Shown: piece by piece, positions 57,637-64,000 of the stretch | Position numbering within the stretch: position 1 is the first letter of the stretch | How the letters are laid out: every line of letters starts with the position of its first letter | Assembly (NCBI GenBank): GCA_902632545.1 | Contig: CACPCX010000001.1 | Location: forward strand, 59,629-123,628 | Direction of reading: 5' to 3' | Length of the DNA stretch: 64,000 nt | DNA from: an uncultured Pelagibacteraceae bacterium | GTDB lineage: Bacteria; Pseudomonadota; Alphaproteobacteria; Pelagibacterales; Pelagibacteraceae | The notes under the pieces: model-generated | The model's input: the letters and a program-made list of their open reading frames with translations, nothing else | Database searches by the model: none | What the model was told of the DNA's origin: nothing | Translations under genes and position numbers: made by a program

Positions 57637-58677
57637 ATGTTTAAATACTTAAAACAATTAACTTCTTTAGTTGCTATGGTTGCAGTGTTGTTTACTTTTA
57701 CAACAGAAACTATGGCTGCTAAAAAATCTAAAACACTTAAAAACACTCAAAAGAAGGGGTTTGTAAGATGTGGAGTATCTCAAGGTCTTCCAGGATTTTC
57801 TAATGCTGATGCAGCAGGAAATTGGACTGGTATTGACGTTGACGTATGTAGAGCGGTAGCTGCTGCAGTATTAGGTGATGCAAACAAAGTTAAGTTTACA
57901 CCATTAAGTGCTAAAGAAAGGTTTACAGCTTTAACTTCTGGTGAGATTGATATCTTATCAAGAAACACAACTTGGACTCTTTCTAGAGATGCTGATATCG
58001 GACTTACTTTCGTTGGAGTAAACTTCTACGATGGTCAAGGTTTCATGGTTAGAAAAAGTTCTGGTATTACTTCAACAAGCCAATTCAAAGATGGTATCTC
58101 AGCTTGTACAAACATTGGTACAACAACTGAGTTAAACATGAGAGACTTCTTTAACTCAAAAGGAATTTCTTATGAGCCAGTTGCTTTCGAAAAAGCTGAT
58201 GAGGTCGTAGCTGCTTATGATGCTGGTAGATGTGATACATACACTACTGATAAATCAGGTTTAGCTGCACAAAGAACTAAAATGTCTAACCCAGATGAAC
58301 ACATAGTATTACCTGAAACTGTTTCTAAAGAGCCTTTAGGACCAGTTGTAAGACAAGGTGACTCTGTTTGGGAAGATATCGTTAGATGGTCTTTAAATGC
58401 TATGATCGAAGCAGAAGAGTATGGAATTACTTCTGCTAATGCAGACTCAATGAAAACTTCAGACAATCCAGCTGTAAAAAGATTGGTTGGTGCTGAAGGT
58501 GAATTAGGTGCTGCTTTTGGTCTAGACAATGAGTGGAGCTTAAGAATTATTAAGCAAGTTGGTAACTATGGTGAAAGCTACAAAAGAAATATAGCTGACA
58601 CTGGAATTTTACCTGATAGAGGTCCAAATGAATTATGGACTAAAGGTGGAATTCTATATGTGCCACCTGCAAGATAA
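57637..58677 (+). CDS. aapJ: general L-amino acid-binding periplasmic protein AapJ
   Basis: This is the substrate-binding protein of the Aap general amino-acid ABC importer. A signal peptide ends near ETMAA, followed by GFVRCGVSQGLPGFSNADAAGNWTGIDVDVCRAVAAAVLGD, the AapJ/YhdW pattern, and ends LWTKGGILYVPPAR. Length is 346 residues. Codons look more selected for expression than in neighbours, with several GGT and GCT runs. SAR11 binding proteins of this kind are known to be abundant. A strong hairpin terminator follows before aapQ. Confidence 0.96.
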   Translation: MFKYLKQLTSLVAMVAVLFTFTTETMAAKKSKTLKNTQKKGFVRCGVSQGLPGFSNADAAGNWTGIDVDVCRAVAAAVLGDANKVKFTPLSAKERFTALTSGEIDILSRNTTWTLSRDADIGLTFVGVNFYDGQGFMVRKSSGITSTSQFKDGISACTNIGTTTELNMRDFFNSKGISYEPVAFEKADEVVAAYDAGRCDTYTTDKSGLAAQRTKMSNPDEHIVLPETVSKEPLGPVVRQGDSVWEDIVRWSLNAMIEAEEYGITSANADSMKTSDNPAVKRLVGAEGELGAAFGLDNEWSLRIIKQVGNYGESYKRNIADTGILPDRGPNELWTKGGILYVPPAR

Positions 58678-58695
58678 TTGCATATTTAAATAATT

Positions 58696-58728
58696 AAAAA
58701 GGGCTAGATTTTTCTAGCCCTTTTTTTT
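58696..58728 (+). terminator. intrinsic terminator/attenuator between aapJ and aapQ
   Basis: GGGCTAGA (58701-58708), loop TTTT, TCTAGCCC (58713-58720) form a perfect 8-base-pair stem followed by eight T. The flanking A5 on the 5' side can extend the stem into the T-tract. This is the only textbook intrinsic terminator I see in the window. Its position inside the aap operon, just before the aapQ start, suggests partial termination that makes the binding protein more abundant than the permeases. Confidence 0.93.
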
Positions 58729-58740
58729 ATAAGCGTTCAA

Positions 58741-59892
58741 ATGGACCTGAAATTACAAAAAATCATTCCCCAATTAATTACTGTTTTAGTTGTAGTATTG
58801 GTTTTTGGTTTTTTTACATATAACGCACAAATCAATATGGAGAACAGAGGTATTGATTTTGGTTACGGATTTCTTTCTCAAGAATCTTCATTTGATGTGC
58901 AGTTCTCACTTATCGAATATGATGGATCTCATTCTTACTTCAGAGCTTACCTTGTTGGTTTGCTTAATACTATTTTAGTTTCTGTTATTGGAATTATTTT
59001 TGCAACAGTTTTAGGTGTTATCGTTGGTGTAGCAAGGTTATCTCCAAATTATTTGATAAATCAATTTGCTGCTTTTTATGTAGAATTTTTTAGAAACATC
59101 CCATTACTTTTACAAATATTTTTTTGGTATTTCGCTGCTTTAAGAGCCTTACCTTTGCCTCAAGATGCTGATGCAATGTTGGGTGTTTTTTTCTTAACGA
59201 TTAAAGGTTTATATGTTCCAGCATTTATTTGGGAAAATCTAAATGTATTTTTATATTCAATAATTGCAGCAATTGTAGCAATAGTTGTTATAAGAATTCA
59301 TGCAAGAAAAGTTCAAGAAACACAAGGTAAACAATTACCAGTTTTTTGGATATCTGTTGGTTTAATTTTTATATTACCTTTGCTAAGTTTTTTAATAGGA
59401 GGTGTAAGTTTATCCTTTGAAATTCCAAAACTAAAACAATTAGCAACAACTTCATTCATATACGAAGGTGGTGTAAGTTTACCACCAGAGTTAATAGCTC
59501 TGACTTTATCATTAGCCTTGTATACAGCTACTTTTATTGCTGAGTGTGTTAGAGCTGGTATACAAGGTGTTGGAAAAGGTCAAAAAGAAGCTGCAGCTTC
59601 TATAGGATTAAATCCTAATCAAGTTTTAAAATTAGTTGTAATGCCACAAGCATTAAGAATTATTATTCCACCAACAACTAACCAATATTTAAATTTAACT
59701 AAGAATTCTTCTTTAGCTGCTGCTATTGCTTATCCTGATCTAGTACTAGTTTTTGCGGGAACAGCATTAATGCAAACTGGTAAAGCGATTGAAATAGTTT
59801 CAATAACAATGCTTACTTACTTGAGCTTAAGTATTTCAATTTCAATTCTTATGAATTGGTACAATAAAAAAATTGCTATTAAGGAAAAATAA
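58741..59892 (+). CDS. aapQ: general L-amino acid ABC transporter permease AapQ
   Basis: AapQ is one of two inner-membrane permeases of the Aap importer. The 383-residue protein has multiple helices, the HisM/GlnP-type region LNTILVSVIGIIFATVLGVIVGVARLSPN and the EAA-loop sequence EAAASIGLNPNQVLKLVVMPQALRIIIPPTTNQYLNLTKNSSLA. ENRGIDFGYGFLSQESSFDV near the N-terminus is typical of AapQ. It begins only 12 bases after the terminator T-tract and 1 base precedes aapM. Confidence 0.95.
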   Translation: MDLKLQKIIPQLITVLVVVLVFGFFTYNAQINMENRGIDFGYGFLSQESSFDVQFSLIEYDGSHSYFRAYLVGLLNTILVSVIGIIFATVLGVIVGVARLSPNYLINQFAAFYVEFFRNIPLLLQIFFWYFAALRALPLPQDADAMLGVFFLTIKGLYVPAFIWENLNVFLYSIIAAIVAIVVIRIHARKVQETQGKQLPVFWISVGLIFILPLLSFLIGGVSLSFEIPKLKQLATTSFIYEGGVSLPPELIALTLSLALYTATFIAECVRAGIQGVGKGQKEAAASIGLNPNQVLKLVVMPQALRIIIPPTTNQYLNLTKNSSLAAAIAYPDLVLVFAGTALMQTGKAIEIVSITMLTYLSLSISISILMNWYNKKIAIKEK

Positions 59893-61335
59893 ATGTCAAA
59901 AATTAGCTTTTTAAAACCAAATAAAGATAACTTAACTACCTTTTTATACATGGGTTCATTTTTATTTGTTATTAGTGTTATTGATGTTTTTCTTAATTCA
60001 TTCTTTAGTTTAAACATCACTGGATTTTTACCATCATCATTAAGTTTTATAATCCCAATTATATTAGGATTTATAGGTTTACATTTTATAAGAATTGAAA
60101 ACAGTGGTTATAAGTTTTTAGATAAAGTAAACAAAAATATTAATACTAATAATTTTAATGCAATCTTATCCTTATTAATTATTTTTATAATCATTAAGTC
60201 AACACCACCAATTTTAAGCTGGTTTGTAATTGACGCAAGTTTTGCTGGAGATAGTAAAGATATGTGCTCAGGTGGCGGAGCTTGTTGGACTTATATTAAA
60301 GTCTGGTTTAGAAGATTTATGTATGGCATGTACCCAAATGCTGAGCAATGGAGGATTAATCTTTCATTTGTAGCATTAACACTATTAGGTTCAGTTGGAT
60401 ATTTTGCTACTGAAAAGTTTAAAAAATATTTAACATTATACTACGTTGTAATTTATCCATTTATAGCTTTCTTATTTATTTTCTTTTTTATATCAGGCGG
60501 TCCTATATTTTTTGACTTCTCTTATGGAATAATCGCAGCAGTAATTTCAATAATTATTGGTTTCTTTATCCCAAGTAAATTTAAATTTTATTATTTTATA
60601 TTTGTGCCAATCACTCTTTATATTGCTTTAAAATATTTCATCTTTTACGAGGAATTAATTGAGTTGGGTAAACTTGATGGATTAAATTGGGTCGAAACTG
60701 GAGCTTGGGGAGGATTATCACTTACATTTATAATTTCATTTTTCTGTTTAATTTTCTGTTTTCCTATAGGAATGGCATTCGCACTTGGTAGAAGATCTGA
60801 TTTTCCACTAATAAGATACATATCAATAGGGTTTATTGAATTTTGGAGAGGTGTTCCGTTAATTACAGTTTTATTTATGTCTGCTGTGATGTTTCCAATG
60901 TTTTTACCTGCAGATTTTTTTATAGATAAATTAGTTAGATGCATAATAGCTATTTCTTTATTTGAAGCAGCTTATGTTGCTGAAGTTATTAGAGGAGGTT
61001 TACAAGCTTTACCACGTGGTCAATACGAGGCTGCAAAATCACTTGGAATGGGTTATTGGAGAATGCATATATTTGTAATTTTACCTCAAGCTTTAAAACT
61101 TGTTATTCCTGGTATAGCTAATACGTTTTTGGCTTTAGTAAAAGATACACCTTTAATATTTGTGGTTGGTTTATTAGAAATAGTAGGAATGTTAAATTTA
61201 GCAAAAACCAATCCTAAATGGTTAGGATTTGCAATGGAAGGCTACGTATTTGCTGCAATAATTTTCTGGATTATTTGTTATGCAATGAGTAAGTATAGCT
61301 ATAATCTAGAACAGAAATATAAAACAGAGAGATAA
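59893..61335 (+). CDS. aapM: general L-amino acid ABC transporter permease AapM
   Basis: AapM is the second permease of the importer. The C-terminal half has GAWGGLSLTFIISFFCLIFCFPIGMAFALGRRSDFPLIR, EFWRGVPLITVLFMSAVMFPMFLP and the EAA loop EAAKSLGMGYWRMHIFVILPQALKLVIPGIANTFLALVKDT. CSGGGACWTYIKV is the conserved AapM segment. At 480 residues it is about 100 longer than the AapM proteins I know (about 380). The extra length is in the N-terminal half as added hydrophobic helices before and after the GGACW segment. Confidence 0.94.
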   Translation: MSKISFLKPNKDNLTTFLYMGSFLFVISVIDVFLNSFFSLNITGFLPSSLSFIIPIILGFIGLHFIRIENSGYKFLDKVNKNINTNNFNAILSLLIIFIIIKSTPPILSWFVIDASFAGDSKDMCSGGGACWTYIKVWFRRFMYGMYPNAEQWRINLSFVALTLLGSVGYFATEKFKKYLTLYYVVIYPFIAFLFIFFFISGGPIFFDFSYGIIAAVISIIIGFFIPSKFKFYYFIFVPITLYIALKYFIFYEELIELGKLDGLNWVETGAWGGLSLTFIISFFCLIFCFPIGMAFALGRRSDFPLIRYISIGFIEFWRGVPLITVLFMSAVMFPMFLPADFFIDKLVRCIIAISLFEAAYVAEVIRGGLQALPRGQYEAAKSLGMGYWRMHIFVILPQALKLVIPGIANTFLALVKDTPLIFVVGLLEIVGMLNLAKTNPKWLGFAMEGYVFAAIIFWIICYAMSKYSYNLEQKYKTER

Positions 61336-61338
61336 ATT

Positions 61339-62073
61339 ATGTCAGACAGTATTATTCAAATAAAAAATATGAATAAATGGTTTGGTGATTTTCAAGTTTT
61401 AAAAGACATTAATCTAGAAGTTAAAGCAAAAGAAAAAATTGTTGTTTGTGGTCCTTCAGGATCTGGTAAATCCACATTAATTAGATGTATAAATAGATTA
61501 GAGGAACATCAACAAGGAGATATTATCGTTGATGGAAACACTTTGACGGAAGATACAAAAAATATTGAGCAAATTAGAGCGGAAGTTGGAATGGTATTTC
61601 AACAGTTTAACTTATTTCCACATCTATCAATTGTAGATAATTGCACACTCGCACCGATTTGGGTAAAGAAAATGCCAAAAAAAGAAGCAGAAGAATTAGC
61701 TTTAAAACATTTAGAAAGAGTTCAAATACTTGATCAAGCTCAAAAATTTCCTGGTCAATTGTCAGGTGGTCAACAACAAAGAGTTGCTATAGCTAGAGCA
61801 CTTTGTATGGAGCCAAAAATAATGTTATTTGATGAGCCTACATCAGCCCTAGATCCAGAAATGATTAAAGAAGTTTTAGATGTAATGGTTGATTTAGCAA
61901 ACCAAGGTATGACTATGATAGTTGTTACCCATGAGATGGGATTTGCTAAAGAGGTAGCTGATGAGGTTATTTTTATGGATGAAGGAATGATTGTTGAAAG
62001 AGCTGAAACTAAAGAGTTTTTTGCTAACCCTAAGAGCGATAGAACTAAGCTGTTTTTAAGTCAAATTTTATAA
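61339..62073 (+). CDS. aapP: general L-amino acid ABC transporter ATP-binding protein AapP
   Basis: AapP is the ATPase of the importer. It has Walker [11 protein letters not shown]-loop [10 protein letters not shown], signature [15 protein letters not shown], Walker [15 protein letters not shown] and H-loop [13 protein letters not shown]. The 244-residue length is normal for polar amino-acid ATPases. It follows aapM by 3 bases. A weak AT-only hairpin follows but no convincing terminator. Confidence 0.97.
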   Translation: MSDSIIQIKNMNKWFGDFQVLKDINLEVKAKEKIVVCGPSGSGKSTLIRCINRLEEHQQGDIIVDGNTLTEDTKNIEQIRAEVGMVFQQFNLFPHLSIVDNCTLAPIWVKKMPKKEAEELALKHLERVQILDQAQKFPGQLSGGQQQRVAIARALCMEPKIMLFDEPTSALDPEMIKEVLDVMVDLANQGMTMIVVTHEMGFAKEVADEVIFMDEGMIVERAETKEFFANPKSDRTKLFLSQIL

Positions 62074-62261
62074 AAAATATATACGAATTTAGTGATAATT
62101 CTAAATTACACAAACTAAATATTTTTATTTTGCATTCAACTAATGCTTGACACTATTTGGGTTTTTTTAAATTTCTCACAAAAAATAATAAATTTTTCTA
62201 TTGCAGTAACATTAATAAATCTGTTCAATAGGATTTTAAAATTTAATTAAGAGGGGTCTTA
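62074..62261. other. 188-base AT-rich intergenic region between aapP and the XRE gene
   Basis: The gap contains a weak 7-base stem (AATTTAG 62086-62092 / CTAAATT 62101-62107) without a T-tract, and a TTGACA at about 62149 with no clear -10 at proper spacing. The promoter of the XRE gene presumably lies here. I see no ORF or RNA gene. Confidence 0.5.
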
Positions 62262-62263
62262 AT
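62246..62263 (+). promoter_or_regulatory. inverted repeat over the ribosome-binding site of the XRE gene
   Basis: ATTAAGA-GGGG-TCTTAAT is a perfect 7-base inverted repeat whose loop is the GGGG of the ribosome-binding site and whose 3' arm contains the first two bases of the ATG (62262). As RNA it would hide the start codon; as DNA it is a symmetric 18-base site suitable for a dimeric helix-turn-helix protein. Autoregulation is an inference. Confidence 0.5.
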
Positions 62264-62633
62264 GGAAGATAATTTCAACAAGCACTTAGGCAATAAGCTA
62301 AAGTTAAGAAGATTAGCTTTGGGATTGACGCAAACAAAAGTTGCAAAAGCTATAAATGTTACATTTCAACAAATTCAAAAATATGAAAAAGGTACTAACG
62401 GCGTTAGTTCGATTAGATTACTACAACTTTCTAATTACTTAAAAGTACCAATTAACTATTTTTTTGAAGATTTTTCGGAATACTTAATAAATTTAGAAAA
62501 ATCTCAAGAGGGTCACATGAATGTTAATTATAATTTTTTAGTAAAATTATATTCAGAACTTAATGCAGATCAAAAATTAAAATTTAATAAATCTTTACAA
62601 ATATCAGGGTCAAATATTTCAAAAGCAGTTTAA
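62262..62633 (+). CDS. XRE-family helix-turn-helix regulator (PraR/PhrR-like)
   Basis: The 123-residue protein has an N-terminal Cro/CI-type helix-turn-helix: LGNKLKLRRLALGLTQTKVAKAINVTFQQIQKYEKGTNGVSSIRLLQLSNYLKVPINYFFED. The VTFQQIQKYEKGTN stretch is characteristic of the small alphaproteobacterial regulators that include rhizobial PraR/PhrR. The C-terminal 50 residues are short and charged. A strong purine-rich ribosome-binding site (GAGGGG) precedes the ATG. Target genes cannot be told from the sequence. Confidence 0.9.
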   Translation: MEDNFNKHLGNKLKLRRLALGLTQTKVAKAINVTFQQIQKYEKGTNGVSSIRLLQLSNYLKVPINYFFEDFSEYLINLEKSQEGHMNVNYNFLVKLYSELNADQKLKFNKSLQISGSNISKAV

Positions 62634-62684
62634 AAATTAATTTGAATCTAGCCCCGTATTAATTTTTTAAACAAATTGTTTTTT

Positions 62685-62760
62685 TGGCTCCTCGGGCAGG
62701 ACTCGAACCTGCGACCAATTGATTAACAGTCAACTGCTCTACCAACTGAGCTACCGAGGA
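62685..62760 (-). tRNA. tRNA-Asn (anticodon GUU)
   Basis: On the minus strand: acceptor TCCTCGG/CCGAGGA, D-stem GCTC/GAGC, anticodon loop CTGTTAA with anticodon GTT, T-arm GCAGG-TTCGAAC-CCTGC, discriminator G and encoded CCA (76 bases). The long minus-strand ORF over this region is only a read-through of the two tRNA genes. It is 50 bases downstream of tRNA-Cys and probably cotranscribed with it. Confidence 0.97.
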
Positions 62761-62810
62761 ATATAAAAAAGTCAACTTACTTTTTTTTATAACTAAAACA
62801 AGATTTTTTT

Positions 62811-62884
62811 TGGAGGCAACGCCCGGAATCGAACCGGGATACAAGGATTTGCAATCCTCTGCGTAACCATTCCGCCACGTTGCC
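62811..62884 (-). tRNA. tRNA-Cys (anticodon GCA)
   Basis: On the minus strand: acceptor GGCAACG/CGTTGCC, anticodon stem GAGGA/TCCTT around the loop TTGCAAA with anticodon GCA, T-arm CCCGG-TTCGATT-CCGGG, discriminator T and encoded CCA (74 bases). It is the upstream member of a tRNA-Cys/tRNA-Asn pair transcribed leftwards. Confidence 0.97.
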
Positions 62885-62897
62885 ATCTTATTTTTAG

Positions 62898-62903
62898 ATA
62901 ATA
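62898..62903 (-). promoter_or_regulatory. possible -10 of the tRNA-Cys/tRNA-Asn unit
   Basis: TATTAT on the minus strand lies 13 bases upstream of the tRNA-Cys 5' end, a sensible -10 position for a tRNA with a short leader. No convincing -35 is seen at 17 bases. Confidence 0.35.
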
Positions 62904-62969
62904 GCTACAGATGCCTTTTTATATTAAATTTTTAATATTAGTCTATTAAATAACGATCCAAATTCATTA

Positions 62970-62997
62970 TTGTTAATTTAGATTATTAAATTATAAA
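62970..62997 (+). promoter_or_regulatory. possible valS promoter
   Basis: TTGTTA (62970-62975), a 16-base spacer and TATAAA (62992-62997) lie just ahead of valS. The start of transcription would fall about 5 bases before the ATG at 63009, giving an almost leaderless mRNA. This fits the absence of a ribosome-binding site there. Confidence 0.4.
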
Positions 62998-63008
62998 CTT
63001 TAACACTA

Positions 63009-64000
63009 ATGAGCAGTGATAAATATATACATTCTGATGTTGAAAATAGAATCTATTCTTATTGGGAAAAAAATGGTCTTTTTAAACCTAAAGAAAATTC
63101 AAAAAAATTCTCTATTGTAATTCCTCCACCAAATGTAACTGGTAGTTTACATATGGGTCATGCTCTTAATAACTCAATTCAAGATTTATTGGTCCGTTAT
63201 CATAGAATGAATAATTTTGAAACTTTATGGCAACCAGGTACAGACCATGCTGGAATTGCTACACAAGCATTAGTAGAGAAAAAATTATTATCTGACAAAA
63301 TAGATAAAAATGAAATTGGTAGAGAAAAATTTATTGAAAAAGTTTGGGAATGGAAAGAGCAATATGGAGACATAATAATTAACCAATTAAAAAAACTTGG
63401 TTGTTCTTGTGATTGGTCAAGAAATGCCTTCACCATGGATGAGAATTTATCCAAATCAGTAATTAAGGTTTTTGTAGATCTTTACAACAAAGGTCTAATT
63501 TATAAAGATAAGAAATTAGTTAACTGGGACACAGTTTTAAAAACAGCTATTTCAGATCTAGAAGTAGATCAAAGAGAGGTAAATTCTAAAATTTATTATA
63601 TTAGATATCCTATAGATGGCACTGACCAGTTTATAACCATTGCAACTACAAGACCTGAAACAATGCTTGGTGACACAGCTATTGCTGTTAACCCAAAAGA
63701 TGAACGATTTAAATCCTTTGTTGGAAAAACAGTTACCATTCCAATTGTAGGAAGAAAGATTAAAATTATTGAAGATGAGTATGCAGATCCTGAACAAGGA
63801 ACAGGAGCATTAAAAATAACTCCGGCTCATGATTTTAATGACTATGAAGTTGGGCAAAGAAATAATCTTGAAATTGTAAATATTTTTAATGAAGCAGGAA
63901 AAATAAATGAAAACGCTCCTGAACATTACGTAGATCTTGATAGGTCTGAAGCAAGAAAACAAATCCTAAAAGAACTTAAAGAAAAAGAATTTTTTGTAAA
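63009..64000 (+). CDS. valS: valyl-tRNA synthetase (5' part)
   Basis: This frame starts with ATG and stays open to the window end (330 complete codons), so it is missing from the ORF track. It reads [10 protein letters not shown], then [33 protein letters not shown] with the HMGH nucleotide motif of class I synthetases, [34 protein letters not shown] and the editing-domain part [25 protein letters not shown]. These are typical of ValS. The 3' two thirds lies outside the window. Confidence 0.97.
   Translation, partial: MSSDKYIHSDVENRIYSYWEKNGLFKPKENSKKFSIVIPPPNVTGSLHMGHALNNSIQDLLVRYHRMNNFETLWQPGTDHAGIATQALVEKKLLSDKIDKNEIGREKFIEKVWEWKEQYGDIIINQLKKLGCSCDWSRNAFTMDENLSKSVIKVFVDLYNKGLIYKDKKLVNWDTVLKTAISDLEVDQREVNSKIYYIRYPIDGTDQFITIATTRPETMLGDTAIAVNPKDERFKSFVGKTVTIPIVGRKIKIIEDEYADPEQGTGALKITPAHDFNDYEVGQRNNLEIVNIFNEAGKINENAPEHYVDLDRSEARKQILKELKEKEFFV

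Noticed and set aside
62086-62107. Hairpin after aapP as operon terminator
   Set aside because: The 7-base stem is made almost only of A/T, has an 8-base loop and no T-tract; in this composition it is expected by chance.
62659-62886. 75-residue minus-strand ORF
   Set aside because: It is a read-through of tRNA-Cys and tRNA-Asn; the peptide stretch SVAQLVEQLTVNQLVAGSSPARGA is the familiar false translation of a tRNA gene.
1-64000. CRISPR arrays, insertion sequences, prophage or integrated elements
   Set aside because: No spaced direct repeats, transposase, integrase or phage genes were found; the tRNA flanks show no attachment-site duplications.
1-64000. A wholly new defence or biosynthetic system
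   Set aside because: Every sizeable ORF on the coding strands falls in a recognisable core family or a known DUF; the novelty I can support lies in regulatory details and gene losses.

Overview
The window looks like a chromosomal segment of a SAR11-type (Pelagibacterales, 'Candidatus Pelagibacter'-like) marine alphaproteobacterium. I infer this from the very AT-rich sequence and A/T-ending codons, the extremely tight gene packing, alphaproteobacterial gene neighbourhoods (nuoA-N/birA/coaX/rnj/proS/lolCD/dnaE; trpEGDC/lexA/gltX; eno/ftsB/lipA/coq10/cinA/ispDF/ntrYX/trkA), and an AapJQMP general amino-acid transporter. I ran no database search, so the clade assignment is recognition, not measurement.

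Layout. (1) 1-23394, + strand: the 3' end of nuoA, then nuoB-N (complex I), birA, coaX, RNase J, a DUF1467-type membrane protein, proS, a lolC/E permease, lolD and dnaE. No gap exceeds 12 bases. (2) 23395-35209, +: a structured leader, then rpsB, tsf, frr, uppS, cdsA, dxr, bamA, skp, fabZ, lpxD, lpxA, lpxI, lpxB, covering translation, isoprenoid and phospholipid synthesis, outer-membrane assembly and lipid A. pyrH and rseP, usual members of this cluster, are not here. (3) 35186-42598, -: a SurA/PpiD-like periplasmic folding factor, trpE, trpG, trpD, trpC, then lexA with its own SOS box, and gltX. (4) 42655-49341, +: tpiA, secG, pyrG, kdsA, eno, ftsB/divIC, lipA, a COQ10/RatA START protein and a DUF2061 membrane protein. 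(5) 49338-51390, -: pncC/cinA, pgpA, ispDF. (6) 51416-57357, +: ntrY, ntrX, trkA, trkH as one tight run, then tRNA-Arg(UCU). (7) 57637-62073, +: aapJ, an intrinsic terminator/attenuator, aapQ, aapM, aapP. (8) 62262-64000: a PraR/PhrR-like XRE regulator (+), tRNA-Asn(GUU) and tRNA-Cys(GCA) (-), and the 5' part of valS (+).

No gene-free stretch exceeds 300 bases. I see no CRISPR array, insertion sequence, prophage or integrated element, and no anomalous island. Nearly everything is streamlined core metabolism. The most notable points are details: an NtrX whose Walker B catalytic Glu is Gln and which lacks the sigma54-contact loop; an NtrY without a PAS domain, fused by synteny to potassium uptake; a pseudoknot-like rpsB leader; a LexA box overlapping the lexA -10; inverted repeats ahead of aapJ and over the start of the XRE gene; and several gene losses inside otherwise conserved alphaproteobacterial clusters.
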